Counted from the stretch's first letter, positions 1 through 13,286 are shown. The stretch: DNA of 64,000 bases from Metridium senile (GCA_949775045.1 OX459098.1:21930375-21994374); one strand, 5' to 3'. A program made the numbers and translations. Notes: generated from the sequence alone by a model not told the origin.

Positions 1-30
1 ATCAAGATTTAAAAGGAAGAAAAGGAAATA

Positions 31-1199
<1,169 letters not shown>

Positions 1200-1319
1200 T
1201 GATGGATATTATATTATTAATATTATCACCACTGGCATGGGAAGGATAGACAGGCACTTAGCATCCGATCAGAGGCATCCGATCAAAAAACATCAGTGGA
1301 GTTGTATTTCAGAACACAC

Positions 1320-1440
1320 CACAGGGAGCCCAAGCTCATCACTTGTGATGTTAATAATTTGCAGCAAAAGGATATTTTGTGACTCCATACATTTACTGTA
1401 AATTACTAACATCAAAAGTGAAGAGCTTGGGCTCCCTGTG
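1320..1440. mobile_element. CACAGG-family MITE with 7-bp target duplication
   Basis: The 121-bp element has inverted ends CACAGGGAGCCCAAGCTC and GAGCTTGGGCTCCCTGTG, extending inward through TTGTGATGTTA-like sequence. It is flanked by the direct repeat AACACAC (1313-1319 and 1441-1447). The same termini bound the large fold-back at 13412-14599, also with a 7-bp duplication. The CACAG start would fit the CANRG termini I associate with the P superfamily; that assignment is tentative. Confidence 0.75.
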
Positions 1441-1449
1441 AACACACAA

Positions 1450-1760
1450 TATCAAAAGTTCCTTTTTTCTATCTTTCTTCCCTCCTTCTTTCCTTCTTTT
1501 ATTTCTCTTTTATTTCATGTCTTACTTTATTTTTCATTTATATATTTCTATTTTTCTTTCTTTTGTTCTTCTTCCTTTCGTATTTTATTCATTCACAAAT
1601 TCATTTATTCACTCATTCATTTATTCTTCCTTTTGTTTTTCTTTCTTTCTTTCCATTCTTTCGTTTCTATTTCTTTCATTTTGTTTATTTCGCTTTTCTT
1701 TCTTTCTACATCTCTATTTTATTCCTTCCTTTCTTCTCTTCCGATCCTTCCTTACAAATG
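1450..1760. repeat. Pyrimidine-rich low-complexity tract
   Basis: About 300 bases made almost wholly of T and C on this strand (TTTCTTTC and TTCATTCATT variants). Open frames across it encode only Phe/Ser/Leu-rich strings and are not regarded as genes. Confidence 0.85.
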
Positions 1761-4016
1761 GATATAAACTGATTGATTGAAACTACCAAAAGGTTATCTG
1801 TTGTCCTTCAAGAGGCGTGTATAACAAACAAATTAAAGTGGATAATAACAATATATTTGATTGATATGATAACAACCTTCTAATCTCAGAATCTCGTCAG
1901 TTTGTTTGTTTTTAGATTGAGTAACTCGTGCTAGAAATCGTGTTTCAAAAACTTTTTGAAACAAATATTTACAAAATAAACAACTTCGTGCAAACGGTGT
2001 ACAACTCATGTATAATTGTTTTAAATACTCTAACGGCAAACGTCGGACTTTTCTTGAACCTCAGTTAACTTTTTAACATCCAACATCTTAATATTTTAAT
2101 AAAAAAGAATAATTCATGAATACTAAGTTTTTCGACGTTTTTCGCTAAATAAGACCAAATCAAATCAAATCAAATTTTATTAATCATTAAATTTGACAAT
2201 TTTATAGTAAAAAAATACAATAAATTAATTACCATGTATATATAAATAGGTTTTTTTTTTACAATTGTATATATATGTTGAGCCTGAGGGCTAAATTAAC
2301 AATACGTTTACAATTTTTGTATCCCTATTTCTACTGGATTTCAATGTATTGAAAGCAATAAAAGAGAAGTTAATACAAATTTCGGATAAAATCTTACGGG
2401 AACTCATTTTATAGAGTTCGTATATTTATTTTACTCACGTAAATGTAGATGTGCTTTGACGTTTGGCTGTTCAAAGTCCTGCGTACAAGGTGCGTATGAC
2501 ATTCGTCTTTTAGTTACTGTCGACGACAGCAGTTTTCTAATCAGGATATTAAACTGGTTGTTCAACAAGTTCTATTAGTGTGTGTCTGTCATTACGGATA
2601 CATGTTCTCTTGGGGGATCATGATATATGCTCATGGTTTATGACGTACTTGGTATTTTCGTGTTTTTGCACAGTTGTCGTTGGATGTTTCCCAAGTGGAT
2701 TAAGTTCGCGCCCATCTTGTTTCTCAACACCTTTTGAAACGGGGTGACTACACGGGAACCCCTTTCTCATTTTCTGCCAACACATATACATCACTCTGTT
2801 ACAATTCCAAATTATTGAGAACGTCGATATATTGCAAGGAAAGCCTTAACATTTGTTAGGTTTTTAACCGAAGAGAGAGAAAGAGAGTTGACTGAACAAA
2901 ATATTCAAGAGTTGAAAAAAATATTACTGAAATTGGGAAGTTCTGTTGAAAATGTACAACTGATAATTGATAGCTAGCTTTGAGATTGCGAAATAGGAAT
3001 TTCATTTCATTCGTTGCTGACTGAGCACATCGCTCTAGTTCACTGCATGAAATCCTGCGTGAGTAACATTTACTTAGTACTTTCATCTTGTGCGATTAAC
3101 AACTGACGACGTCATCGCCTGTTAAACCGTTCTAGTCCTGCTCTAAGTTACTTAGCTTTCTTTAACGACACGGTTCTATGCGGTCATTATTTGCAGTGAT
3201 TACGTTAGCGGTTTTCCTGTTTTCTAAATGTCTTTTTTCTTGGCACGATATACTGAACACACATGCATGCAACTAGCATGATTACGAACCCTTAAAAAAT
3301 GAGAACAGTTGACAAGAATGCCAAGTCTAACTGACCTCTTTAAAGGTTTCTATATAGGACAATGTTTTCTCAAGATGTTTTTCTATTTCACTGTGATCTA
3401 TTATTGTGCCCAATAATTAAAGCTAGAGAACGTGCCTGTCAGAAGATCCCGGTCCAAAGTCATTTTCCACAACTATATCCCTCTAGTCTTTGCATTGGGC
3501 CTTTCGTACAGTAGCCGACGGAGACGGACGTCCGAAAATATGTTGGTTTAAAGTGAATTCTACAAAACCAGACGACTTTTCGTCTCAAATTGTGTTCGTC
3601 CCATTTTCACACAAGACCTGACTTTGGTCCGTCACGTTATAAGACGATTTGTCCGTCTTTAAGTATAAAATCGGTTATGATGATTGCGTCTTTATGTATA
3701 ATTCTCATGAAAAACACGAAAGTGATATCAATTCGGTAGTGAGTGTTTTTAATACTAGGGGATCACTACGTGAGCGTCAAATCATAGTTAGTATAGGGAA
3801 CCGCCCTCTACTAACTATGGTCAAATGATGTAGATATATTTTACTCGGCGGCACTAAAAATAAACAGTATGTCATGATGATATAGGATGGTTACTGCTGA
3901 GCGGGATGGGTTTTACTTTTAAAGGAGGACAGTACTATAAAAGGTCAACATTTTATTTTGCTATTTTCAGAAACTGAAAAATTTTAAACGATAAATTTAT
4001 CATTTTTTTCAGCTCT
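1761..4016. other. Intergenic, no gene seen
   Basis: AT-rich spacer. It holds a short CAAAT tandem run near 2157-2180, which resembles the tail of a retroposon, and a small hairpin at 3782-3826 (CATAGTTAGTA paired with TACTAACTATG). No open frame here has coding character. Confidence 0.6.
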
Positions 4017-4165
4017 AAAACCGAAAGACAAAACTATCATTTACTATTTTGCTAAGCGATAATTGTTTTCTTCAAGAAACCGAAAGACGAAACTGATTCA
4101 CTTGAATGATCAATTGAACTTTTTTCGTTTCTGAATAAACTGAAAGACGAAACTGTTTCAGTAGT
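4017..4165. repeat. Degenerate tandem repeat, about 60-bp unit
   Basis: The phrase AACCGAAAGACRAAACT recurs at roughly 4018, 4077 and 4139, with related sequence between, giving about three diverged copies of a 60-bp unit just downstream (3') of the minus-strand gene at 4447. Confidence 0.55.
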
Positions 4166-4446
4166 TTGCTAAATGACATTCCATCCACTTTAATATTTCA
4201 CTATTTCTGTGTACTTATTCTTTCTCTCTTTGTTCATCATCCATAGAAGTTACCATGTTATCAATTTAAATTCTATTTAGTGCATAGTGTATGTTAATGT
4301 AATATTTATAAAACCAATTCTATAATTGTTTTGTCATTCAAAAGGGTGTTTTTTTTAGTCCATTGACTTCCTCAGTTCATAAAAGTGTGGTTGTAGTGGT
4401 TCTACGAGCCGGATATCCCTTGGGAAAGGTCTTTCTAACCTTGGCT

Positions 4447-5247
4447 CTACACTGTACTATATCTCGATACCGTCAAATGAGGTAGATGAGGCTCTTGTGT
4501 CCGTCTAGAAGGCTGTACTCTATCTAATGTATTACTATCATTTACTATCATTGGTTCATCATCAGTTTTGTCTACTTTAATTTTTGGTAAAACTGATTTA
4601 ATGTCCTGTTTTTCAATTTGAGTTTCTTTCTTAGGATTGTCTTTCGTGTTACACAAGTGATCTATCTTTTGAAATAAGTACATTGCATCTTCACCCAGTA
4701 ACCTCTTGTATTTCTCTTGTCGGTTCTTGTATCTTACCACTAGACCTTCGAAGGAGCTTGGCTGGCGAAGTCTTTGTTTTGTCCCGTCGCTATTGTTCTT
4801 TTGATGCATATTTTTATTATCTCGGTTATTAACTTGTAAATAATTCACACCCGCAGCTGTTTGAGATATTTCGTCTCCATTAATACTTACAATACCAGGA
4901 AGACTTGACCGTGTACCAAAGAAAAGCTGGTTTCTAAGACTATCTGAAGGTTTGAAGGAGGTTATTACGGTGAAGTGTCCATATTCATTAAACATTTTCC
5001 TGTCTTCAGCGTACACGACCAAGGGTCCTTCCTTGCCGTTATGTTCAAATTTCTTAAGACAATGTCCTGTAGTAGTATCTGATGGTAATAATGATTCATT
5101 GCCATTTTCTATCGCTGATTTGATTCGAGCGTTCTTGACGCTTGTCTCTGGTACTGTATCTAGTTCATGGTCGTCACGATTCTTTAGAGTCTTCAATCGA
5201 GCTGGTTTTCGGCTTGACTTCTTGGTTTTATTGCTGTACTTTTTCAT
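4447..5247 (-). CDS. Uncharacterised basic protein, 266 aa
   Basis: An intronless open frame starting at the ATG at 5247. Upstream in frame there is only TTG followed by a stop, so no earlier ATG is available. The N-terminus is strongly basic (MKKYSNKTKKSSRKPARLK). The middle contains a more ordered stretch (residues about 70-130, with GPLVVYAEDRKMFNEYGHFT and SLPGIVSINGDE). The C-terminal half is charged and low in hydrophobic residues, with KYKRLLGEDAMYLFQKIDHL as the likely helical part. There is no signal peptide or membrane segment. I do not recognise the family. It lies head to head with the collagen-stalk gene at 5901, about 650 bp away, so the two may share regulatory DNA. Its length and unbiased composition favour a real gene, but an upstream non-coding exon cannot be excluded. 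Confidence 0.6.
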   Translation of the reverse strand: MKKYSNKTKKSSRKPARLKTLKNRDDHELDTVPETSVKNARIKSAIENGNESLLPSDTTTGHCLKKFEHNGKEGPLVVYAEDRKMFNEYGHFTVITSFKPSDSLRNQLFFGTRSSLPGIVSINGDEISQTAAGVNYLQVNNRDNKNMHQKNNSDGTKQRLRQPSSFEGLVVRYKNRQEKYKRLLGEDAMYLFQKIDHLCNTKDNPKKETQIEKQDIKSVLPKIKVDKTDDEPMIVNDSNTLDRVQPSRRTQEPHLPHLTVSRYSTV

Positions 5248-5900
5248 TCTACTCTCTCTCCCACACAACTACATGCTAATATTATCTTATCGACGACATC
5301 TGAGTACACAAGAGCTGCAAAATTAGTTAATCAATTTGATTACTGCACGGAGACTTCATCATTGAGTAAAGTAGCACTACCATGGCAACTGGGTTTATTA
5401 ATAATCATAAGCCTGCACATTGTCACGGACGGGGAGCATTGCTGCATGACAGTGACCTTGTGGTGATGAGAGATGAATAAATAGTAATAACAATATCTTC
5501 TAGTGAAATAAACAAGTAGTGTATTAATCCAGAAGTTAGCAATAAACAACATGATGAGAATAATGTTAACCTAGCAGGAACTGACGAGAAGGAAAATGCG
5601 TTTTTGTAATATTAATCTCTTCGCAACATGATATACACCGCCTTGCTTGACTGATCACGCGCGTTACGGCGGGAAAGAAAACAATTGTTGTCAGCTTATA
5701 TGGAATGCCAGTATGCATGGTGTATTATATTACAGTTTCCTGTTGATGTGACGCAGTGTATTTATCGGAGAGATGATAGCGTAGAGCATCAGACTGGAAC
5801 ACAAACTAGTAAACTGTGAACCATTCATTCCCAAGAGGCGTTGTTTCTAAATCTTTTCTCACTCTAAAAGCCTCGTTACTGAGAGAAAGGGGTAAGCAAA
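5248..5900. promoter_or_regulatory. Divergent intergenic region between two intronless genes
   Basis: About 650 bp separating divergent start codons. It is the presumed promoter region for both genes. No TATA box was convincingly placed. The open frames inside it are short and lack coding character. Confidence 0.4.
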
Positions 5901-6965
5901 ATGTCAAGCGTTGGCTCAAGAGCAGGGCTTACAGGATACCCCAATGGACGTGTGTACAGCCCAACATCTAATGATGAAACATTTGACTATCCTTCTAAAG
6001 AAAGCCACCCGTTGCATCCATATCCGCGTCGGCCTTCATCGTACGAAGAAATGAATGGATCAGGAGAATATACACAAGACGGTCACCATCATCAGTATGA
6101 AGACCCGAGGCTTCTTGCCCGTCAAATTAATAGCGGTCCACCTCCATGTAAGAGTGAGATCACAGTCAAGCCTCGTAAAAAGACCAATGAGCTGTACGAA
6201 AGATGCCGTGCTGATAGCAATGACTCAGAAAGCTCTGCTAAAAGGAGAGGCTGTTGTCGAGACGTTATGTGTTTCTTGGTGTCACTAACATTTGTAATCG
6301 CCATAGCTGCATTGGCTCTTGTCATCTTGGTGATTCTTGGTAAGCTTGTGACTGTGAAGTGTGGTAAATGTTTGAATGAAGTTGAGACTAAATCGCCGGT
6401 ATCTGGGGCGAGTACAATGGAAGCCAATAATGAAAGAATGTTAAAAATGATCCTCGAACTACAACACAACTTGACGGCGCTAAACAAAATCGTCCACCGA
6501 TGTGAATCGGACATAAACAAACTAGTAGATAAAGAAAAAACACATGCTAAAAAACTATCTGAACTAGCTCACAAGCCTACATACCTCGTCATCAGTAATG
6601 CAAAGTATAACATGAGTCAGCTTCGTGGAGCTCCCGGCCCTCGTGGTCCACCGGGGAAAACTGGACCAGCGGGTAACGACGGCAAACCGGGTACTGGAAA
6701 TATCTCTGCTTGTGTATATAAAGTAAGTCAGACGAAGTTTTCACCATCAAAAGCGTCAGGACATGATGTATTTGTAACTCAACCTAAACAATGGGTAATC
6801 ATTGGTGCGACTTGTTCAACCGAGGGGGCGTCGGAAAGCAACTTAGTGCGAAATGAACGCAGTGATAGTGTACAGTTTGGATGTCAGTGTAGAGGAATCT
6901 CAACTGAGAACATCCCTGGAGCTGCAACTTGTTACCTGCATTATTGGCAATGTCCTAAAGTCTAA
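5901..6965 (+). CDS. Type II membrane protein with collagen-like stalk
   Basis: Intronless, 354 aa. The N-terminal 120 residues are hydrophilic and rich in Pro, Ser, Tyr and His, suggesting a cytoplasmic tail. A single hydrophobic span follows at about residues 123-150 (VMCFLVSLTFVIAIAALALV), preceded by KRRGCCRD, which favours a type II orientation. Outside lies a helical, coiled-coil-like stretch (about 175-225) with an N-glycosylation motif NLT. Next comes a short run of Gly-X-Y triplets at about 245-268 (GAPGPRGPPGKTGPAGNDGK). A C-terminal cysteine-bearing domain of about 85 residues contains WVIIGATCSTEG and ATCYLHYWQCP. Short collagen stalks of this kind usually trimerise membrane proteins; a trimer with an extracellular C-terminal head is therefore inferred. 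The head domain is not one I can name. A polyadenylation signal AATAAA lies at 7017-7022. Confidence 0.8.
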   Translation: MSSVGSRAGLTGYPNGRVYSPTSNDETFDYPSKESHPLHPYPRRPSSYEEMNGSGEYTQDGHHHQYEDPRLLARQINSGPPPCKSEITVKPRKKTNELYERCRADSNDSESSAKRRGCCRDVMCFLVSLTFVIAIAALALVILVILGKLVTVKCGKCLNEVETKSPVSGASTMEANNERMLKMILELQHNLTALNKIVHRCESDINKLVDKEKTHAKKLSELAHKPTYLVISNAKYNMSQLRGAPGPRGPPGKTGPAGNDGKPGTGNISACVYKVSQTKFSPSKASGHDVFVTQPKQWVIIGATCSTEGASESNLVRNERSDSVQFGCQCRGISTENIPGAATCYLHYWQCPKV

Positions 6966-7016
6966 CAAACATTCAATAACTAATATACATAGATACGAAT
7001 AATTTAATTTTTAGAG

Positions 7017-7022
7017 AATAAA
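7017..7022 (+). terminator. Polyadenylation signal
   Basis: AATAAA about 50 bp after the stop codon of the collagen-stalk gene, followed by a TTTTTTATATATA tract. Confidence 0.6.
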
Positions 7023-9416
7023 TTGTAATATTTTTTATATATATAGTTCATTTTTTAAATCCAATTTCAAAGGTCAATTTAAGGTATGTATTTCTAGACA
7101 TAATGTTGATTATCTGCCAACTCTCGGTCAACATGGCCATGGCCATTTTCCGTGTAAATATTAGCTCGGTATTTAGTGATTGTGCAGTCCTTGAATTGGA
7201 AGTTATATATGATGATTTGTTTTACTGAATTCCTTTTTATAAAAGAGAACAATTGTATGAAGTGGTGGTCTATTAATAATATTCGATTCCGGTTCCTTAC
7301 TACTAGCTAGCTTGATATGAATGAATGTAAAATGACTTTACCTTAACAAAATGTTATAATATGTAAGGACTATGTTGAAGTTATTAGCAATAAACAACGA
7401 TGTACAAAGATTACAAAGTATCTAGAAGTTTCTTGTAATGACTTTCTTAGTTTAATTGGAAAGGTGTGTTTGTGCGCATCAATGCACTTACGATACGTTT
7501 GTGGAATGATTAATATTTATTCAAGTATACAATACATTTGATTGAGTTAACTTTGTCCAAAGTAGACAACAGTTTCATGGTGATATGTTAAAACACGTTT
7601 AGTTTTTAATTGCGCGGGACGTTAGTTAATACATGTTATAAATGCGCGGTTATATTAAGCGTTAGACTAGTAAACAAGTCTTCATTGCGCACATTCTTGT
7701 ATAACTGATGTATGTTATTCCATTGTAAATATTAAAAATTAAAGTGATACTGAGAAATGTTTATTATCAGCTTGTTAAGAGATGAAATGCAGGTATAGAG
7801 ATCGCAATTAAAGTGTCAGGAAAGATTCGTAATCTGAAAGCAAACATTTGTATAGATTTGTTCCGTCTGGTAGCTTCAGACAAAACGTAGGATTAACCGA
7901 CTTCAAAGCAAAGCCAAGGCCAGAAATCGTAATAGCCCAAGTAATATGAATGACAAAGGAACTCATTCACCTGAGTGGATGCTGAAATGCGCGTCAGATC
8001 TCATCACGGGAGTTAATAATATTTAAATAGGATTTATGATGGTAAATTAAGGTCCATTCATTACCATTCATACCAACTGGTTAATACTCTCTTATATTAC
8101 TCTTTCAATACTAACTAATAGTTATCCGTTTTCATGTTTATCTAGATCTAACAAGGGTCAGTTTTTGCCAAGTTTTAATTGAGTATATTGAAGTTGAAGC
8201 GCAATGCTGAAGCACCCCATCACAGGTCATTAAGTGTCAATGTTTCCTGTCTAGAAACTGTGCGATATGCAGAGGCAGGTTCACTCCGTCAACTGTCAAG
8301 CAAGCTTATCCTGATGAGAAAACCGGAATAAGCTATCTTAATGTGTCTCATTTCTGGGAATAGTAAAAGGAACAGGCATTGACTAGAATCAGAAACGGGA
8401 GAAACGTATTATATCATTTTTGTCACACCTTGTACCCCGTCGCTACTGCAATAAATATTTCCTCCGGCTCTGTTTCAAGAATAAAGCTGAATCAGCAACA
8501 CTATTAAACGAGTTGGCTGTTGGCTGATAAATTAATTTTTTTTTTTTCATAGACTGTTCTAGAGTAGCGACGGCAGCCATTGGTGGTACTGAGAAAGCTG
8601 ACTTCAGGTCTTCACATGATCCTTAACAAAGTAGAACGTATCAGCGCCGTGGGTTTTATTGTAAATTATGTTAATAATAGTTGTAGAATATTCTACACTT
8701 ACGAAAAGAGGTAGACTTGCTACAAGTCGCCTACTCTTTAGGGATACGAGAGATCCAAAACGAAAAAAACCCGGACTTTGAGAAAGTCTAGAAAAGAGGC
8801 CGCTGCGTATTCAAATTAAAAATAAGAAAGGAGCTCATCCTATTCCCCGCCTTATAAGAAGGAATGGTGATGTTTTTGTTCTCTGCCCCCAAGATGGCAA
8901 TGTAGAAAGTCGCTCGTTTTTAAAACATCCTAAATATGCCATCCATTGGTGTAAAACACTGACAAACAATCAATTCACATCAAAACAAATTAACAACAAA
9001 TCAGTCTGATCATCAGCTCAAAAAACGTTTGTCTGATGTTTAATACGAATATGTAACGCAAACAAATTGAAAATATTATATTGGAAGGTTCATCTCATGA
9101 TTCATCTCATTTCATTTGCGGCTACAGGGGATTACAAATCGCGCGGTATAGTAATTTCTACATATCTACATATGGGGGGCCTTGCAAAAGGCAATATAAA
9201 TATATTTAATAGTCATTCACTTCCATATTTTCCGTTTTTCTTTTTCTTTTTATATTGCATGTATTCGCCCTATTTTGTTTTATCCAAAAAGGTTTTATTA
9301 CAGTTTAGTTGTTTGGTTATTGGTGTACAAATAATATATACCAGTCAAGACACATTTCAGTAATCTGTTAATCCTGTATCAATGCCACCCATATTTTATG
9401 ACTTTTATAAAGGTAC
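7023..9416. other. Intergenic, no gene seen
   Basis: AT-rich, about 2.4 kb, with scattered short open frames lacking codon structure. No clear repeat boundaries were found. Confidence 0.55.
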
Positions 9417-9688
9417 CAACAAAAATCCTGTGAAATCTATTATACTGGTGTCGACAAATATCATTATATAGTTGGCAACTCCTACAATGTAGGGCTGAAA
9501 TTCCTTTTTATGCACGATAATCTAAATTGTAGTTATATATTTACATTAGATTTATCCACATAATAAATGTATAAACTGGTGTGACGAGATGAGCCACAGG
9601 AAACCCAAGCTGCCAGGTTAAAATGTATGAGCCAGCGATATAATTGTGGTCAGTGGTTAATTTCATAATTCAAAATGGCGTCTTTCAC
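9417..9688 (+). pseudogene. Duplicated MRPL40 promoter, start codon and first codons
   Basis: This 272-bp block matches 27747-28018 without gaps and with only about eight base differences by eye. That source block is the DNA immediately upstream of MRPL40. The copy includes the ATG (9675-9677) and the codons for MASFT. Similarity stops there: the copy continues with CACAGGCAGCCCAAGC, a terminus-like motif of the local CACAGG transposon family, whereas the gene continues coding. The copy therefore has promoter and start but no body, and the intact gene is the likely source. Confidence 0.85.
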
Positions 9689-11004
9689 CACAGGCAGCCC
9701 AAGCAATTTACTTATACAGTAGAGATATGTGAGGAAAAAAATTTGTATTTTTTATTGAAATAAATTTATTAAACATATTTCAATCCTGTGTTGTTGTTAA
9801 ATGTATTTGGTGTCATTCTGGGTAGTTTTTGACCGTTTTAGAGCATTTTATTTTAATGTTTGCCCACCTGTACTTATGTTGAGAAATGAAGTTACGAGAA
9901 CTTTTCCTGTATCAGTATACGAGTTGTTATTAAGATTTTTTTATACAGAGTGATAGTTTTTGCGAAGTTTTCTTTTATTAGTACTAGCTAACAAAGTATT
10001 TATAAAGTTCGCTAATGTGTATGTCCCGGTCAGGAGGGAGGGGGTGACTCTATTGTATGCAAATTAGATTCTCTATCTACAGCGATCTCTAGTGTGACGT
10101 CACATGGATACGCTAGATATTCTTGTCAGTTTAGTTTGAAAGCGCCATTTTGAAGTTAAGAAAACGAGATAAAAGAGAGGTAAAACAGCACATTGTAAAG
10201 TAGTTAACCCACAGTGAGTGTTCTTTGTTTATAGATTTACTAGTTGAGCGCAACTGATCTCGAAAAAACGTTTATAGTTGACTGTATTTTTTCGTTAAAA
10301 CTTCTCGGGAAGGCTGCAGGTCCTAATCGAAAATGGCCAACCATCATTTGAAAACATCGTGATTTCGTTGGTAAAACTTTATGGAACATTTTGAAAATAG
10401 GAGGTTATATTGGTTATAAGTTTAACTCTAACCAGTTTGATTTTGGTTTTATTTGGAGCTGTGGTTCTTCTCATCAATCGATTTTTGTGTAGTTTCTCAG
10501 CCTTTACAACTAACTTATCCTGTACACGATTTCGATAGGAATGTGACTGTTTTGTTTGTTACTATTTTTATCAAGTAAAAACAACGATCTTAACTAACAG
10601 TTATTGCATTAATCTGCAGTACTATTGCTTATAGTTAAATTGAAGTTGTTGATTTATTTTTAAAAGTTCAACAAATAGAGCACTTAAAATTAATATTAGT
10701 ATATAACTTTATCCATGAAAATGTATGCAATTATTGCTACTGACTATGCAATATTTCCTATTTACTGACTATTGGTCACAATGAGTCATTGTTTCCTTTG
10801 TATCTGATTTTTTGGTTGAATGACATTTAAAATAGAAACTGTATGTTTTTGTATTTGTTTTTATATATCATGGTTTCAGTGCTTTTGTTCTAATTTATTT
10901 GTATAAAATTTCATGTTGAAATTGTGCTTTTAAAACTTATATCATGTTTGTGTACTGTATTATTTAAGGTCAAATAGAAATACTGGTATTGCTGTTTGAA
11001 AAAG

Positions 11005-11022
11005 CTGGGGGGGGGGGGGGGT
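11005..11022. repeat. Poly-G tract
   Basis: A run of about 14 G residues interrupts AT-rich DNA. It could form quadruplex DNA and is also a place where assemblies err. Confidence 0.8.
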
Positions 11023-11430
11023 AGGTAGAATTTCAAATTTACTTCATTTTAATGTTTAAAAAACATTGTCTGATGATACATATAAATAAAATCAATGTTT
11101 TTATTAAAATAAGCATCTATTGTACCTTGTTAGTAATGAATGGGAAACTGCTATAGGGTATCCTGTTGCATTCAAAACAGCAGCTATGGGGCAGGGACAA
11201 AAGTTTGATAGAGCAACAACACTATATCCATGAAAATAAAATTGCAACTGTATAATAGTTCTTCTGTAGTGACCGTGAGGTATTGTTTTCTTTTGTATTT
11301 GATGTTTCTGGTTGAGTGGTATTTACTAAATAGTCACTGGATATAAACTATTAGTTTAATAGTAACAATTTTTTATATTGCATGGTTTTAGCGTTTTCGC
11401 TCTACAAAAAACAACATAGTTACTATAAGC

Positions 11431-11575
11431 AAAAGAGTGGTTTTCAGTAACCCATGAAACAAAGTGTATTGATTAAAGTGTAATAGTCAAATAAGAACAA
11501 AAGAACACAATGAAATTAGAGTGTATAAAGAGTAATACACTAAAGAAGGTTTCATGTGTTAATGAAAACCACTTT
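11431..11575. mobile_element. Palindromic MITE-like element
   Basis: The left arm starts AAAGAGTGGTTTTC and continues CCATGAAACAAAGTGTATT. The right arm mirrors it (AATACACT, GTTTCATG, GAAAACCACTTT). The spacer is about 50 bp. Confidence 0.65.
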
Positions 11576-11877
11576 AGTTTGTATTTATAGTCACTATATT
11601 TATTCAGTATCACTCAAACAGAGTTAATAGAGGGGTTTATCCAGCCATCAGTTGGCATAAACAAGATGACAAGCATAGAATAGTTCAGTGTAAACCAACA
11701 ATAATTATTATTTCACTGTTCACATTGTTGAAATAGTGTGAAATAGCCATTTTACCTGCAAAAAAAAAACACAAAATGTTTAACTATATAGTCATCATTT
11801 AATTTAATTCAAGTTTGTTACAATAGCTGATGGAAGCTTAGCTTGATAAATCTCAGATTTTTTATAACATAGGCAAG

Positions 11878-12190
11878 TAGAATCGCGCGCTCTGATTGGC
11901 TTATTTTCTATTGACAAGAAATGGATATCCCATAGAGATATCCCATAGAAATTGAATGTGAGGCTTTCAAGTTCGCTATTGCAAATTTTTACTTTTTTGG
12001 CGACAAAAACAAATTAAAATGGCCGCATTGGACGACAGCAACGACTTTCCTGTTTTGCTTTCGACATATTTGAAGAAAATTTTGAGCCAGTGGAGGAAAA
12101 AGGCGAAAAACTTCGAGAAAGGTCGACCAAAACCTACAAAAATTTGCAAATAGGTGGCGAGCATTGGTTGTTTTTGAATACATTTTAATA
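11878..12190 (+). pseudogene. Repeat with a short coding-like remnant
   Basis: The segment begins AATCGCGCGCTCTGATTGGC, a phrase shared with about 205. After AAAATGGCCGC at 12019 it reads MAALDDSNDFPVLLSTYLKK. A frame change then gives FEPVEEKGEKLRERSTKTYK until a stop. The layout looks like a decayed N-terminus of a transposon-encoded protein, possibly of the Crypton/tyrosine-recombinase type. That assignment rests on general resemblance only. Confidence 0.25.
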
Positions 12191-13108
12191 AGCAAAAGTT
12201 GAAAAAATCAAATCAGATTGCATAAACTCCAGAGAGAATACACAAAAGGGTATTATTTTAATTCTCTAAAGAATATAAAGCTCGTTCACATACCTCGATA
12301 ATAGTTGAAAACAATAGTTTTAGTTTTTATCTTTCCTTGTAAACAACACGGCGGTGAGTTGAGCTATCTTTTGCTGAGAGATATCGTTGTTTTTCAGTTA
12401 CTTTTAAAAAGCTGTAGTAAAATTCACGATAAGTTTTTCTACAAAGTTAACAACGTTTTTGAAGTCAGGAAGTGTTCTTGTCTTTCTTTGTCTGCATACA
12501 AAAGGTTAAAAAAATCTTGGAAAAGGCCGTTTTTTCTCGATTCAAAGATTTGTCAGCGATCATCATGCTTTCATGTCTTTCATCTTCTTCATTAAGTACG
12601 ACACAGATAGATTAATTCCTTCAACAGTTGACGGTGATTTCGTTTAAAGTTCTTATTATTGTTTATCGAAAAATAAGCGTTTTCAAAGGCTCTTTTGCTC
12701 GATGCAAACGTCTACAAGACGAATTTCAACTCGTTTCAACATCCATTGTGGCTCACTTCAGTTCGTGTCAGCTATTAAAAATCCTTTGTAAAACTTGTTT
12801 TTTGTTTCTTGACTTTCTTTGAATGATGTAGAGGTATAAACAAAAGCCTTTGTCTTTAAACTATCTTTGATTTGGAATGATGAAGAAAGCTGCCATAATT
12901 TCAATATTTTGGCATTAAAATCACTGTAGGTTTGTCGAAGCATGCAGCCGTCACAGGCATGATGAATGAAAACCGGTTTCTGACAACCCGCTCTTTTTCA
13001 GTAAAACTACTGGGAAGCCATTTGAAAGCAATGTACGCGCGTCGTTAATTAAATTAAAACAATATTACTTTTTTATCGAAAATAATTGTGATCATAACAT
13101 AAAAATCT

Positions 13109-13245
13109 TATTAACTGAGCTTGGTCGGTCTGTACAGGAGAATCTTAGCTTGACCTTAGTCGGGTTCTCATTGCGTTCGGTCTGTTCTTGTGTTCTTTCC
13201 GACTTCACCCGAGATTCTCCTGTACAGACCTCCCGCTCGGTTAAT
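13109..13245. repeat. Hairpin repeat
   Basis: ATTAACTGAGC with GGTCTGTACAGGAGAATCT on the left is mirrored by AGATTCTCCTGTACAGACC and GCTCGGTTAAT on the right. Confidence 0.6.
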
Positions 13246-13286
13246 AAAATTGTATTATTTTACTGAAAAAAGGGCCTATGTTATAA

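Noticed and set aside
1438..1780. Phe/Ser-rich frames of about 110 residues that look like membrane proteins
   Set aside because: The DNA is a pyrimidine-only low-complexity tract open in all three frames.
4952..5326. 124-codon plus-strand frame opposite the 4447-5247 gene
   Set aside because: It is antisense to a frame with better coding character and has a repetitive Leu/Ser/Phe composition typical of shadows.
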